DNA from: JBOGUF01 sp050696075
GTDB taxonomy: Bacteria; Chloroflexota; Chloroflexia; Thermomicrobiales; UBA6265
Assembly (NCBI GenBank): GCA_050696075.1
Contig: JBOGUF010000138.1
Coordinates: 59,127 to 123,126 of the forward strand
DNA length: 64,000 nt
Direction: 5' to 3'
Below, in pieces: positions 1-8,203 of the stretch. The notes under the pieces were generated by a model, which ran no database searches, was not told where the DNA came from, and worked only from the letters and a program-made list of their open reading frames with translations. Positions within the stretch are counted from its first letter, which is position 1; each line of letters begins with the position of its first letter. The position numbers and the translations under genes were made by a program.

Positions 1-1301
1 AGATCTGGCCGCGCGAGTACGTCACGACGCGGAAGGTCGTCGTCCACCATACGGCCACGACGAACGGCTACTCGAACGCGGCAGCTGAAGTCCGCGCGAT
101 CTACTACTACCACGCGGTCACTCAGGGGTGGGGCGACATCGGGTATCACGCGCTCATCGGGAACAACAACCAGATCTACGAAGGGCGCGTCGGCCGCGAC
201 GGCGAGCACGTGAGCCTCGACGTCGTCGCTGGTCACGTCTTCCGTTGCAATGAGGGCACCATGGGGATCTCAAACATCGGGATCTTCATGAGCGTGGCGA
301 TCCCCAGTGGCATGATCGAGGCTGGGGCAAAGATTGCGGCCTGGATCTGCGACCAACGGGGCATCGACCCGAAGGGATCCGGTCCCTATCAGCGCGGCGA
401 CGGGACGGTCTACACCGGTTGGAACGTCCCTGGCCACAAGGAGATCGCGACGGCGAGCTCGCCGACCGCTTGCCCCGGAGATGTCGGTGTGACCCAATTG
501 CCGAACTTCCGCGATCGAGTAGCCACCAAGATCGCGGACACGTATGTTCCGACGGCTACGATCAGCCCGACTCGAGGTACGGTCAACACATGGGTCGATT
601 ACCAGATTTCTGGGTTCCCCGCCAACGCGACGGTGGCCATCGAATGGCGGCGGACGTCAGGCAGCATGATCGACATCGATACCATCCAGCTCAATGCATC
701 GGGAGCGGCAAGCGGAGAGTTCCGCGTGCCGGCGACTCCCGGCGGCGCCAATCAACTGATCCGCTTTTCTGCCGGGACAATTCGGGCGGATGCCTACTAC
801 GAGGTTGCGCCTCGAATCAAGGTTGTGCCCGGCTCCGCCCCGCGCGGCGCGACCGTCGACGTGTCTTTGCGCGGTTTTGGCAAGAAGGAGACCGTCCGCA
901 TTCGGTGGCGGCGCGGGACCGGATGGGTCGAACTCGATCGCATCCTCACGTCGAATACTGGAAGCGCGAACGTGGACGTCGAGGTGCCCGAGTGGGCGCC
1001 TAACGGTATCAACCCGGTACGGGGCGATGGCACGGCATTTCGGGCGCAGACCAACGCCTTCTCGGTCAATGGCGGCGTCTTCCAACCGGCCGAAGAGACG
1101 CCCTCGCCGACCCCGACCATCTCATCGACGGCGACCTCGCCGCCAACCGAGCCGACCGCGACGGTCGCACCGCCCGAGGAGACGCCCACGACCGAGCCAA
1201 CCATTTCTCCCACGACGACTGCCGAACCGTCTCCGACCGGTACGGCGACGACGGAGCCGACCGCACCACCCGAAGAATCGATGGAGGACGGCGGCACCTA
1301 G
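1..1301 (+). CDS. N-acetylmuramoyl-L-alanine amidase / PGRP-domain secreted protein (5' truncated by window edge)
   Basis: The reading frame is already open at base 3 and runs to the stop at 1299-1301, so the true start lies before the window. The N-terminal part is an amidase_2/PGRP fold: VVVHHTA near the edge, GDIGYHALI about 35 residues on, then GHKE and TACPGD. The first His, the GHKE His and the TACPGD Cys match the three zinc ligands of T7-lysozyme-type amidases, so hydrolysis of the MurNAc-L-Ala bond of peptidoglycan is likely. After about residue 180 come two beta-rich repeats containing the phrase VxIRWRR, possibly cell-surface binding modules. The last 65 residues are a Thr/Pro/Glu-rich tail, like a wall-spanning linker. 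An internal GTG at 210 is not the start, because homology continues upstream of it. Confidence 0.85.
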   Translation, partial: IWPREYVTTRKVVVHHTATTNGYSNAAAEVRAIYYYHAVTQGWGDIGYHALIGNNNQIYEGRVGRDGEHVSLDVVAGHVFRCNEGTMGISNIGIFMSVAIPSGMIEAGAKIAAWICDQRGIDPKGSGPYQRGDGTVYTGWNVPGHKEIATASSPTACPGDVGVTQLPNFRDRVATKIADTYVPTATISPTRGTVNTWVDYQISGFPANATVAIEWRRTSGSMIDIDTIQLNASGAASGEFRVPATPGGANQLIRFSAGTIRADAYYEVAPRIKVVPGSAPRGATVDVSLRGFGKKETVRIRWRRGTGWVELDRILTSNTGSANVDVEVPEWAPNGINPVRGDGTAFRAQTNAFSVNGGVFQPAEETPSPTPTISSTATSPPTEPTATVAPPEETPTTEPTISPTTTAEPSPTGTATTEPTAPPEESMEDGGT

Positions 1302-1356
1302 CGCACGATGGCCGCCGTGTTGCTACGGGCGCCTACCCCCGTCAATCCGAGGAAAC

Positions 1357-1396
1357 GAGGAATCTCGCCCGTGGGCCTTGCGAGGCGAGATTCCTC
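1357..1396 (+). repeat. 40-bp palindromic repeat, copy 1
   Basis: A 13-bp perfect stem (gaggaatctcgcc, 1357-1369, and its complement, 1384-1396) surrounds a 14-nt loop. The same 40-bp design occurs inverted at 11473-11512: AGGAATCTC, 8 variable bases, GCCTTGCGAGGCG, then GATTC. It lies between two convergent genes and could also act as a bidirectional terminator, but has no T-run. Confidence 0.7.
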
Positions 1397-1434
1397 TCTG
1401 CGATCGGCATGCCGCCGGATTGCGTGCCAGCTTG

Positions 1435-2109
1435 CTAGTTTATCGCCGGCAGCAGTCGCTTCGGGTCGTCGGTGCAGAAGGCGTGAACGCCGAGAGACTT
1501 GAGACGCCGCGCTTCGTCGGAATCGTTTACGGTCCAGGCGAAGATGCGAAGGCCCGCCTCGCTAGCCACTTGCGCTGTCTCTTCTGTGATCCCGCTGTGA
1601 TTGACGGCGATGTAAGGCGAGCCGAGCGAATGCGCGGCTTCGATGACGGCGGTGGTCGTGCCGGTACTGAGGGGCCACAGCTCCGCGTCAGGCGCAATGA
1701 CGCGGATCCGCCGGAGGACGTTCCAGTCGAACGAGGAGATGATCCAATTCACCTCAGGGTGGCGGGACAGTGAGTCCACCACCAGGTGTTCGATGCCGAG
1801 TTGCTTCATTTCCAGATCGAGGTGGATCCGTTCGCCGACGAGGTCGAGTACTTCTCCGAGAGTCGGTACGGACTGGCCATCGCCAGCGTCGGCCTGGCGA
1901 ATTTCCGCAAGCGATAATTCATCGATGTTGCCTTGACCATTCGTCGTGCGCTCCAGACCACGATCGTGGATCACGACCGGCACGCTGTCGGCCGAGGCCC
2001 GGACGTCCAGTTCGATGCCGTAGGCGCCCGCCTCGATGGCGAGGACGAAAGCGCGCAACGTATTCTCCGGCGCCGTGACCGAATCGCCGCGGTGAGCGTA
2101 CAGCAGCAT
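1435..2109 (-). CDS. Glycerophosphodiester phosphodiesterase family protein
   Basis: 224 residues with the GDPD TIM barrel. AHRGD at residues 5-9 and PENT shortly after form the active-site His and metal-binding region, followed by ELDVRAS, IHDRGLERTT, LDLEMK and the late FAWTVND and CTDDP motifs. It should hydrolyse glycerophosphodiesters to sn-glycerol-3-phosphate and an alcohol. There is no signal peptide, so it is predicted cytoplasmic. The ATG at 2109 is chosen because GGGAGG lies about nine bases before it and family homology begins at residue 2; a longer in-frame ORF reaching 2340 would run through the hspR promoter. It is divergent from the hspR-like gene. A distant paralogue lies at 45904-46653. 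Confidence 0.9.
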   Translation of the reverse strand: MLLYAHRGDSVTAPENTLRAFVLAIEAGAYGIELDVRASADSVPVVIHDRGLERTTNGQGNIDELSLAEIRQADAGDGQSVPTLGEVLDLVGERIHLDLEMKQLGIEHLVVDSLSRHPEVNWIISSFDWNVLRRIRVIAPDAELWPLSTGTTTAVIEAAHSLGSPYIAVNHSGITEETAQVASEAGLRIFAWTVNDSDEARRLKSLGVHAFCTDDPKRLLPAIN

Positions 2110-2175
2110 CTGATGGTTCCTCCCCGATTGAGCCGATCCATGTGCCAGCCTCCGATCCCGTGCATTCGCACCTAA

Positions 2176-2196
2176 ATTGACACGGATCGTATCAAT
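2176..2196. promoter_or_regulatory. Imperfect palindromic operator in the hspR-like promoter
   Basis: ATTGAcACG-gat-CGTaTCAAT has 8 of 10 symmetric base pairs around 2186. It spans the -35 box and most of the spacer, the usual position for a MerR-family dimer. The overlapping -10 region also holds CTTGAG (2204-2209), matching half of the HAIR operator described for HspR. Autoregulation is inferred. Confidence 0.6.
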
Positions 2197-2205
2197 GTTT
2201 ATACT
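2177..2205 (+). promoter_or_regulatory. Sigma70-type promoter of hspR-clpB
   Basis: TTGACA (2177-2182), 17-bp spacer, TATACT (2200-2205): near-consensus. The start codon of the regulator is at 2234, giving a short leader that contains the ribosome-binding site GGACGGAGG. Confidence 0.75.
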
Positions 2206-2233
2206 TGAGGTGACGTAAACAGGGGACGGAGGC

Positions 2234-2623
2234 ATGGCGATGCGTTTCAATGAGCCGCTCTTTGTCATCAGTGTAGCGGCCCGCCTAGTCGAAATGCACC
2301 CGCAAACATTACGGAAATACGAACGGGAAGGGCTGATCATCCCGTCCCGGACCGCGGGTAACCTGCGACTCTACTCTGATCAAGATATCGAGCTATTGCG
2401 TCAGGTCAAGTATCTTGTCGAAGACCGGGGACTCAACCTGGCGGGCGTTCAGATGGCACTCGAACTAACTCGGCGACTCAAGGACTTGCGCGACGCCGTG
2501 GAAGGATCGGCGGCAGACGGAAGCCGGGCAAGCGGGCGTGGCCGGCAGAGTGGGACAGCGGCTGAGTTTTGCAATCGTTTGGACGATCTCCTTCGACTCC
2601 TTGGCATCGACGTAACGAGTTAG
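2234..2623 (+). CDS. MerR-family heat-shock regulator, HspR-like
   Basis: 129 residues. The N-terminal winged-helix MerR domain (about residues 8-75) has VISVAARLVEMHPQTLRKYEREGLI, the HspR type of opening, followed by RLYSDQDIELL. A short helical tail with a variable low-complexity stretch (about 95-110) follows. HspR represses chaperone operons such as dnaK and clpB, and clpB starts 120 bp downstream on the same strand. The ATG at 2234 follows GGACGGAGG. An imperfect palindrome and a HAIR-like half-site sit in its own promoter, suggesting autoregulation. The exact regulon cannot be read from the window. Confidence 0.85.
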   Translation: MAMRFNEPLFVISVAARLVEMHPQTLRKYEREGLIIPSRTAGNLRLYSDQDIELLRQVKYLVEDRGLNLAGVQMALELTRRLKDLRDAVEGSAADGSRASGRGRQSGTAAEFCNRLDDLLRLLGIDVTS

Positions 2624-2743
2624 CAATCGAACGCAGGACTGGCCCGCGAGCCGGCAGCATAACGCCATCGGGTGCGGTACGCCTCGCTGAACGGGGCGGG
2701 TTCTTGGCCCACGCCGGCTTGGAGGCCGGGATAGGACGAGGGA

Positions 2744-5350
2744 ATGGCAACCAATCAGCGATTCACTGAGAAGGCGCAAGAAGCGCTGTTGACGGCGCAG
2801 CGCGCGACGGAGGAGCGCCGGTTGGCGCAACTCGAACCGGAGACGGTGCTGTACGGTCTGGTGGGTCAGGGCGACGGCATTGTGCCTCAGATCTTGCTCA
2901 AGATCGGCGCCGACCCGGCGGTCATCGAACGTGAGGTCGTGGCGGAGCTGGATCGTCGGCCGACGTTGCAGTACAGCGCGGAGGCGACCGTCAGCGGTAC
3001 GACCCGCAAGGTGATCGAGCAGGCCGAAAAGGATGCCCGCCAATTTGGCGACGACTATGTTTCGACCGAGCATCTCTTGCTGGGCGTTCTGAGTGTGACG
3101 GGGCCGGCGGCGAGCCTGCTACAACGACATGGCGTCACCACCGACCGGGTGCGTGAGGCGCTGCGAGAGATTCGTGGATCGCAGCGTGTGACGAGCGTCA
3201 ATCCCGAGGGAACGTATCAATCGCTCGAAAAATATGGACGCGACCTGACGGAGGTCGCGCAGCGCGGCAAGCTCGATCCGGTCATCGGCCGGGACGAGGA
3301 GATCCGGCGCGTGATTCAGGTGTTGTCGCGCCGTACGAAGAACAACCCGGTGCTGATCGGCGAGCCAGGCGTCGGCAAGACCGCCATCGCCGGGGGGCTT
3401 GCCCAACGCATCGTGCGGGGAGACGTGCCGGAAGGTTTGAAGGAGAAGCGGATCGTCGCCCTCGACATGGGCGCGCTGGTCGCCGGGGCGAAATTTCGCG
3501 GTGAGTTCGAGGAGCGCCTGAAGGCGGTCCTGAAAGAAGTTCAGGATGCCGAAGGCCAGATCATCCTCTTCATCGACGAACTGCACACCGTCGTCGGCGC
3601 GGGGCGGGCTGAGGGGTCGATGGACGCCTCGAATATGCTGAAGCCGATGCTTGCCCGTGGGGAGTTGCACGCCATCGGGGCGACGACGCTCGATGAGTAC
3701 CGCAAGCACATCGAAAAGGACGCCGCGCTCGAACGCCGCTTCCAGCCGGTCTACGTTGGCGAACCATCGGTCGAAGACACCATCTCGATCCTGCGCGGTC
3801 TACGCGAGCGTTATGAAACCCATCATCAGGTGCGGATCCTCGATTCCGCGCTGGTGGCCGCCGCGACGTTGTCGCACCGCTACATCGCCGACCGGTTCTT
3901 GCCGGACAAGGCGATCGACCTCGTCGACGAGTCCGCGTCGAAGCTCCGTATGGAGATCACGTCGATGCCGGTCGAACTGGACGAGATCGAGCGCCGGATC
4001 ATGCAGTTGGAGATCGAGCGCGAGGCGCTGAAGAAAGAAAAAGACTCGGCCTCCCAGGAGCGCCTGAAGACGCTCGAGAAGGAACTGGCCGACCTCAAAG
4101 AGCAGCGCGACGCGCTGCGCTCGAAGTGGGATCAGGAGCGGCAGGCGATCCAGGCGGTGTCGCAGCTTCGCGAGCAAATCGACCAGACGAAAGTCGAGAT
4201 CGAGCAATCGCAACGAGCGTACGACTACAACAAGGCGGCCGAACTCCAGTATGGCAAGCTCGTTCAGCTCCAAGAGCAAGTCAAAGAAGAGGAGCGGAAG
4301 CTCCAACAGCTCCAAGCCGCGGGTCAACTCCTCAAGGAGGAAGTCGACGCTGAGGATATCGCCGAGGTGGTGAGCCGCTGGACCGGTGTGCCGGTCAGCC
4401 GCCTAATGGAGGGCGAGATCGAGAAGCTGCTCCGCATGGAGGATCAACTCCACCTGCGCGTGATCGGCCAGGACGAAGCCGTCTCGGCGGTCTCGAACGC
4501 GATTCGGCGGGCGCGGGCGGGGCTTCAGGACCCGAACCGACCGCTCGGCAGCTTCATCTTCCTCGGGCCGACGGGTGTGGGCAAGACGGAACTGGGGCGG
4601 GCGCTGGCGGAGTTTCTCTTCGATTCCGAGCAGGCAACCGTTCGCATCGACATGTCGGAGTACATGGAGAAGCACTCCGTGGCGCGACTAATCGGGGCGC
4701 CGCCGGGCTACGTCGGATATGAGGAGGGTGGACAGCTCTCCGAGGCGGTACGCCGTCGTCCGTATAGCATCGTTCTCTTCGACGAGATCGAGAAAGCCCA
4801 CCCGGACGTTTTCAACGTCCTGCTCCAGATTCTGGACGACGGACGGTTGACCGACAGCCAGGGGAGGACGGTCGACTTCCGGAACACCGTCATCGTGATG
4901 ACGAGCAACCTGGGCTCAACCTACATCAGTGCCGCCGGCCAACAGGGCGAGGAGGAGATGCGACGCAACGTGATGGAGGCGTTGCGCGCTAACTTCCGGC
5001 CGGAGTTTTTGAACCGGATCGACGAGGTCGTGATCTTCACCCCACTCTCCCGCGAGCAGATCGGGGAGATCGTCGAAATCCAGCTCAAGAGACTATCGGA
5101 CCGGCTGGCTGACCGTCAGATCTCGGTGCAGGTGACACCGGCGGCCAAGGAGTGGTTGGCGCTGCGTGGGTACGATCCGGTGTTCGGCGCGCGGCCGTTG
5201 AAGCGGGTCATCCAGAAGGAAGTTCTCGATCCGCTTGCAATGAAGGTGCTCAACGGCGAGTTGCATGACGGTGAAACGGTCGTCATCGATGCCGAGGCCG
5301 GTCACCTCACCTTTCACTCGACGTTGACGCAGGCGCCCGTGGTCGCTTGA
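2744..5350 (+). CDS. clpB: ATP-dependent chaperone ClpB
   Basis: 868 residues, the normal length for ClpB, which disaggregates heat-damaged proteins together with DnaK in the cytoplasm. Order: Clp N-domain (about 1-145, RFTEKAQEAL), AAA1 with Walker A GEPGVGKT (about 206-213) and Walker B ILFIDELHTV, the long charged M-domain coiled coil (about 405-530, EKELADLKEQRDALRSKW), then AAA2 with GPTGVGKT (about 608-615), pore loop GYVGYEEGG, VLFDEIEKAHPD and NRIDE. It has no ClpC/ClpA-type ClpP-binding loop that I can see and keeps the full M-domain, so ClpB is preferred. Co-transcribed with the hspR-like gene; RBS GGACGAGGG precedes the ATG. Confidence 0.97.
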   Translation: MATNQRFTEKAQEALLTAQRATEERRLAQLEPETVLYGLVGQGDGIVPQILLKIGADPAVIEREVVAELDRRPTLQYSAEATVSGTTRKVIEQAEKDARQFGDDYVSTEHLLLGVLSVTGPAASLLQRHGVTTDRVREALREIRGSQRVTSVNPEGTYQSLEKYGRDLTEVAQRGKLDPVIGRDEEIRRVIQVLSRRTKNNPVLIGEPGVGKTAIAGGLAQRIVRGDVPEGLKEKRIVALDMGALVAGAKFRGEFEERLKAVLKEVQDAEGQIILFIDELHTVVGAGRAEGSMDASNMLKPMLARGELHAIGATTLDEYRKHIEKDAALERRFQPVYVGEPSVEDTISILRGLRERYETHHQVRILDSALVAAATLSHRYIADRFLPDKAIDLVDESASKLRMEITSMPVELDEIERRIMQLEIEREALKKEKDSASQERLKTLEKELADLKEQRDALRSKWDQERQAIQAVSQLREQIDQTKVEIEQSQRAYDYNKAAELQYGKLVQLQEQVKEEERKLQQLQAAGQLLKEEVDAEDIAEVVSRWTGVPVSRLMEGEIEKLLRMEDQLHLRVIGQDEAVSAVSNAIRRARAGLQDPNRPLGSFIFLGPTGVGKTELGRALAEFLFDSEQATVRIDMSEYMEKHSVARLIGAPPGYVGYEEGGQLSEAVRRRPYSIVLFDEIEKAHPDVFNVLLQILDDGRLTDSQGRTVDFRNTVIVMTSNLGSTYISAAGQQGEEEMRRNVMEALRANFRPEFLNRIDEVVIFTPLSREQIGEIVEIQLKRLSDRLADRQISVQVTPAAKEWLALRGYDPVFGARPLKRVIQKEVLDPLAMKVLNGELHDGETVVIDAEAGHLTFHSTLTQAPVVA

Positions 5351-5369
5351 CGCGGAGAACACGTTGGAA

Positions 5370-5396
5370 CGGCCGGCCGTGATGCACGGCCGGCCG
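5370..5396 (+). terminator. Hairpin after clpB
   Basis: A 12-bp perfect GC-rich stem (5370-5381 with 5385-5396) and a 3-base loop begin 20 bp after the clpB stop. No T-run follows, so termination may depend on another factor. Confidence 0.6.
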
Positions 5397-5482
5397 CTGT
5401 CGTCCCAGTCTCTGGCTCGGTACAGGGGCTATACTGATCGCCGGTCGGCTGTTGGTATCCATAACGGGCAGGTAGGCGAGCC

Positions 5483-5617
5483 ATGGACGTTCTCGAGTCA
5501 ATCGTCCGAGCCGGCGTGATGCTCGTGTTCCTGGTGGTCGTGATTATGGCCGTGGCGGCACTCTTCATGATCGTCTTCGGCATTGCCACCGGCATCGACG
5601 ACAAGCTCCAGAGCTAA
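5483..5617 (+). CDS. Small single-span membrane protein (44 aa), unknown
   Basis: The protein begins MDVLESIVRAG, has one strongly hydrophobic helix (about residues 12-34) and ends GIDDKLQS. GGTAGGCGAG lies just before the ATG, and a TATACT hexamer at 5430-5435 could be its -10 box. The next small membrane gene (DUF2905) starts 26 bp downstream on the same strand, so the two may be co-transcribed. I do not recognise a family. Coding status rests on the TM helix, its position and the RBS only. Confidence 0.5.
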   Translation: MDVLESIVRAGVMLVFLVVVIMAVAALFMIVFGIATGIDDKLQS

Positions 5618-5642
5618 TGGCTCGGGATCGGCCGAAACGCGT

Positions 5643-5867
5643 ATGCTGGATGCTGGATCGCTCGGCCGGGCGCTGATGATCGCCGGGGCAATACTCATTC
5701 TGGTCGGCGTGCTGCTGGCGGTGTCTGGACGCGTGCCGATAGTGGGCCGGCTGCCTGGTGACTTCACGATCAAACGTGGTTCGACGACGATCTATCTGCC
5801 GTTTGCGACGTCGCTGCTCCTGAGCATCCTGCTCACCCTCGTGGCGCGCTTCGTCTTTCGCCGGTAG
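5643..5867 (+). CDS. DUF2905 family membrane protein
   Basis: 74 residues with two hydrophobic helices separated by the hallmark DUF2905 stretch GRLPGDFTIKRGSTTIYLPF (about residues 34-53), then a second helix and a basic end RFVFRR. The function of this family is unknown. The start at 5643 gives the usual family length; an upstream in-frame ATG at 5583 would overlap the preceding small gene. RBS is weak. Confidence 0.8.
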   Translation: MLDAGSLGRALMIAGAILILVGVLLAVSGRVPIVGRLPGDFTIKRGSTTIYLPFATSLLLSILLTLVARFVFRR

Positions 5868-5930
5868 TGAGCGTCGCCCGCACATGTAGTCGCGTAACGT
5901 CAAGGGATCGTGAACGGCGCCACTGTTCTA

Positions 5931-5959
5931 TTGACGCGATCAGGGCCACGACCTACATT
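5931..5959 (+). promoter_or_regulatory. Candidate sigma70 promoter for the DUF3352 gene
   Basis: TTGACG (5931-5936), exactly 17 bp, then TACATT (5954-5959), upstream of the exported DUF3352 protein. It is the only good -35/-10 pair seen in this gap. Confidence 0.5.
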
Positions 5960-6094
5960 TGCCCGCGCTGAGCACTCGGCGGCGAGCACTTCTCGTGCTC
6001 GCACGAGTCTTGCAGAGACGAGCGAACGTCGCCCAACGTGGGGCGACGCATGTGGAGACCGATGGCGGCGCGTCCGCCGGGAGCGATGAACGTG

Positions 6095-8059
6095 ATGCGA
6101 TCTCTCAGCGTGCCGAGGGGCCGGCGACAGCGAATGGTGTCCGGCCTGCTCGCCCTCTTAATGATTTCGACGATGGCGGCCGGGGCGGCAATCGGATTTG
6201 GTCCGGTCGTCGCGCGTGCCCAGGCCGAGGGTCTTGAAACCGCGAGCTTGGCGCCTGACACGGCCCTGATCTACATGTCGATATCGCTTGATACCGAAGG
6301 CGAGCAATGGATGCAGGCGGACGCGTTGCTGCAGCGTCTGGGCATCGAGTCGATCGAGTCGGTAATGTCCGACCCAAGCGCGGGTATGACACCGGAAGAC
6401 TTGGCCGCCATTGAGGAGTTCGAAGTCTTCCTTGGCGGCGAAATCGGGTTGGTCATCACCAGTCTTGAGGCCGCGCAAGAGGCCGGAGCTGAACTGTCGG
6501 GTGGAGTGGGCATGCCGGCCGTTGCCGCCGCGCAGCCGGTGGGAACGCCGGAGGCGACTGATGCCGACGGGTCGGAAGGTTTTGCCGCTATTGCCCAGCC
6601 GGACGATGTGGCCGCTGCCTGGACCGTGGTCGAAGAGCAGCTCCAAGCGGATGCCACCGAAACTGGACAGACTGTTGCCGAAGAGGATTACCAGGGGGTG
6701 ACGATCCTGTCGGTCGCCGGTGATGAAACGACCGATGCATCGGGCACAGCGGTTGCCCAAGTCGATGACTCCATCGTCTTGGCGCCCGCGGTGGTGGACG
6801 TGCAGGCGATCGTCGACGTACAGCTTGGCAACACCGGCGCCCTCGCCGACGTGGAGCAGTTCCAGGAGCTGTCGGCGGCGTTCACGGAGCCGAGGCTGGC
6901 CTTTATCTACGTCAATGGCCCGGCCGTCTTTGCCGAGTCGATGGCCGGCGCTGACATGACGGGCTTCGGCGACATGGGGCAGTTTGGCGAGATGTTTGCC
7001 AACGCTGTCAATGCCTACAGCGCCGCGACCGTCTCCGCGGTAGACGCCGGCTTCCGCTTCGACACGCTGACGATGCCTGGCGAAGGCGGTGAACTGCCGC
7101 CGATGCCGGCGAACTTCACTCCGACGCTGCCGGAGAAGGTGCCGAGCAACACGGTGCTGCTGGTTGACGGCGCCGACCTCGGCGCCACGGGCGGCCTCGA
7201 TGTTCTGGCCCTGCTTTTTGTGCAGGGGATGCTCGGCATCGATCCGGCGGCGACGCCGGTCCCGACCGCCTCACCCGAGGCGTATGCGACCAGCCTCTTC
7301 GAGCAGGCGGCAATGTTCCTTGGCTTCAACATCAAGACCGATGTCATCGACCAACTCGTCGGTGAGTATGGGCTCGCCCTTTGGGGCATCGAGACGCTCG
7401 ATCCGACGCAGGTTAACGCGCTCTTCGTCTCGGGCGTCAACGATCCGGCCACCTTCAACAGCGCGGTCTCTCAGATATCGCTGCTCATTCAGAGCGGCGC
7501 ACAGGGCCAGATATCGATCACCACCCGGCAGATCGGGACCGACACTGTCAACGTCGTCGATCTCTCCGCCACCGGCACGCCGGCGACCGTGGAATACGGC
7601 GTCGTGGGCGGCGAGTTCGTGCTCGGCGTCAACAACGGCATCACGGAGTACACGGGCGGGACGACTGATCCGCTCTCCGCGAACCCGACCTATCAAGAGG
7701 CGTTGGCCGCGCTGCCAGCGGAGCATAATTCCGTGGTCTTCGTGAATATCAGCCAGATCGTGCCGATCTTCGAGACGTTCATGGGCTCGATGACCATGAC
7801 CAGCGAAGATGCGAGCGAGAAGTGCGCCGAATACGCTTCCCAGGAGGCGGCGCAGTCGGCATACGACGAAGACCCGGGGGCGAACTGGGAGCTCGATCAG
7901 GACTTCGACGGTTCGGCGTGCGAGGACTACTTCGCGGCCGCGTCGCCGGTGGCCGAGCCCGTGGAGCCGGACCTCTCGAAGCTGACAGCATTCGCCGTCG
8001 TCGGCTACCAGCAGGATGACATGATTGGTTCGAGCGGAATCTTGGTCATTGCCGAGTAG
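6095..8059 (+). CDS. Exported DUF3352 protein with C-terminal Excalibur-like calcium motif
   Basis: 654 residues from the ATG at 6095. The start is inferred: GGGAG lies 11 bases before it, whereas it is only 2 bases before the ATG at 6086; 6038 is another option. A basic N-region (RGRRQR) and a hydrophobic stretch (about 15-40) ending near VARAQA look like a signal peptide. The body resembles DUF3352 (ALIYMSISLDTEGEQW, repeated alpha/beta blocks on exported proteins of unknown role). Near residues 576-612 there is CAEYASQEAAQSAY, then LDQDFDGSACEDYF, with the Cys pair and DxDxDGxxC layout of the Excalibur calcium-binding motif. The protein is acidic and likely surface-exposed. It is monocistronic, with tandem hairpins after it. 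Confidence 0.8.
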   Translation: MRSLSVPRGRRQRMVSGLLALLMISTMAAGAAIGFGPVVARAQAEGLETASLAPDTALIYMSISLDTEGEQWMQADALLQRLGIESIESVMSDPSAGMTPEDLAAIEEFEVFLGGEIGLVITSLEAAQEAGAELSGGVGMPAVAAAQPVGTPEATDADGSEGFAAIAQPDDVAAAWTVVEEQLQADATETGQTVAEEDYQGVTILSVAGDETTDASGTAVAQVDDSIVLAPAVVDVQAIVDVQLGNTGALADVEQFQELSAAFTEPRLAFIYVNGPAVFAESMAGADMTGFGDMGQFGEMFANAVNAYSAATVSAVDAGFRFDTLTMPGEGGELPPMPANFTPTLPEKVPSNTVLLVDGADLGATGGLDVLALLFVQGMLGIDPAATPVPTASPEAYATSLFEQAAMFLGFNIKTDVIDQLVGEYGLALWGIETLDPTQVNALFVSGVNDPATFNSAVSQISLLIQSGAQGQISITTRQIGTDTVNVVDLSATGTPATVEYGVVGGEFVLGVNNGITEYTGGTTDPLSANPTYQEALAALPAEHNSVVFVNISQIVPIFETFMGSMTMTSEDASEKCAEYASQEAAQSAYDEDPGANWELDQDFDGSACEDYFAAASPVAEPVEPDLSKLTAFAVVGYQQDDMIGSSGILVIAE

Positions 8060-8060
8060 A

Positions 8061-8129
8061 CGACTTCACGCACGAAGTCGATTCAACCTGAGGGCGGGGC
8101 GGCAATCGAGTCGCCCCGCTCAGTCATTT
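8061..8129 (+). terminator. Tandem-hairpin terminator after the DUF3352 gene
   Basis: First hairpin: cgacttc/gaagtcg (8061-8067 with 8074-8080). Second: gcggggcg/cgccccgc (8094-8101 with 8112-8119), followed within 10 bases by TTTT (8126-8129). It begins two bases after the stop codon. Confidence 0.7.
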
Positions 8130-8203
8130 TGCGGCCAAGCTATGCTACGATCCGCCGGGCTCCGTGCGGGCGGCTCGTACACGAACTAGTCGGAGAAGAG
8201 AGC

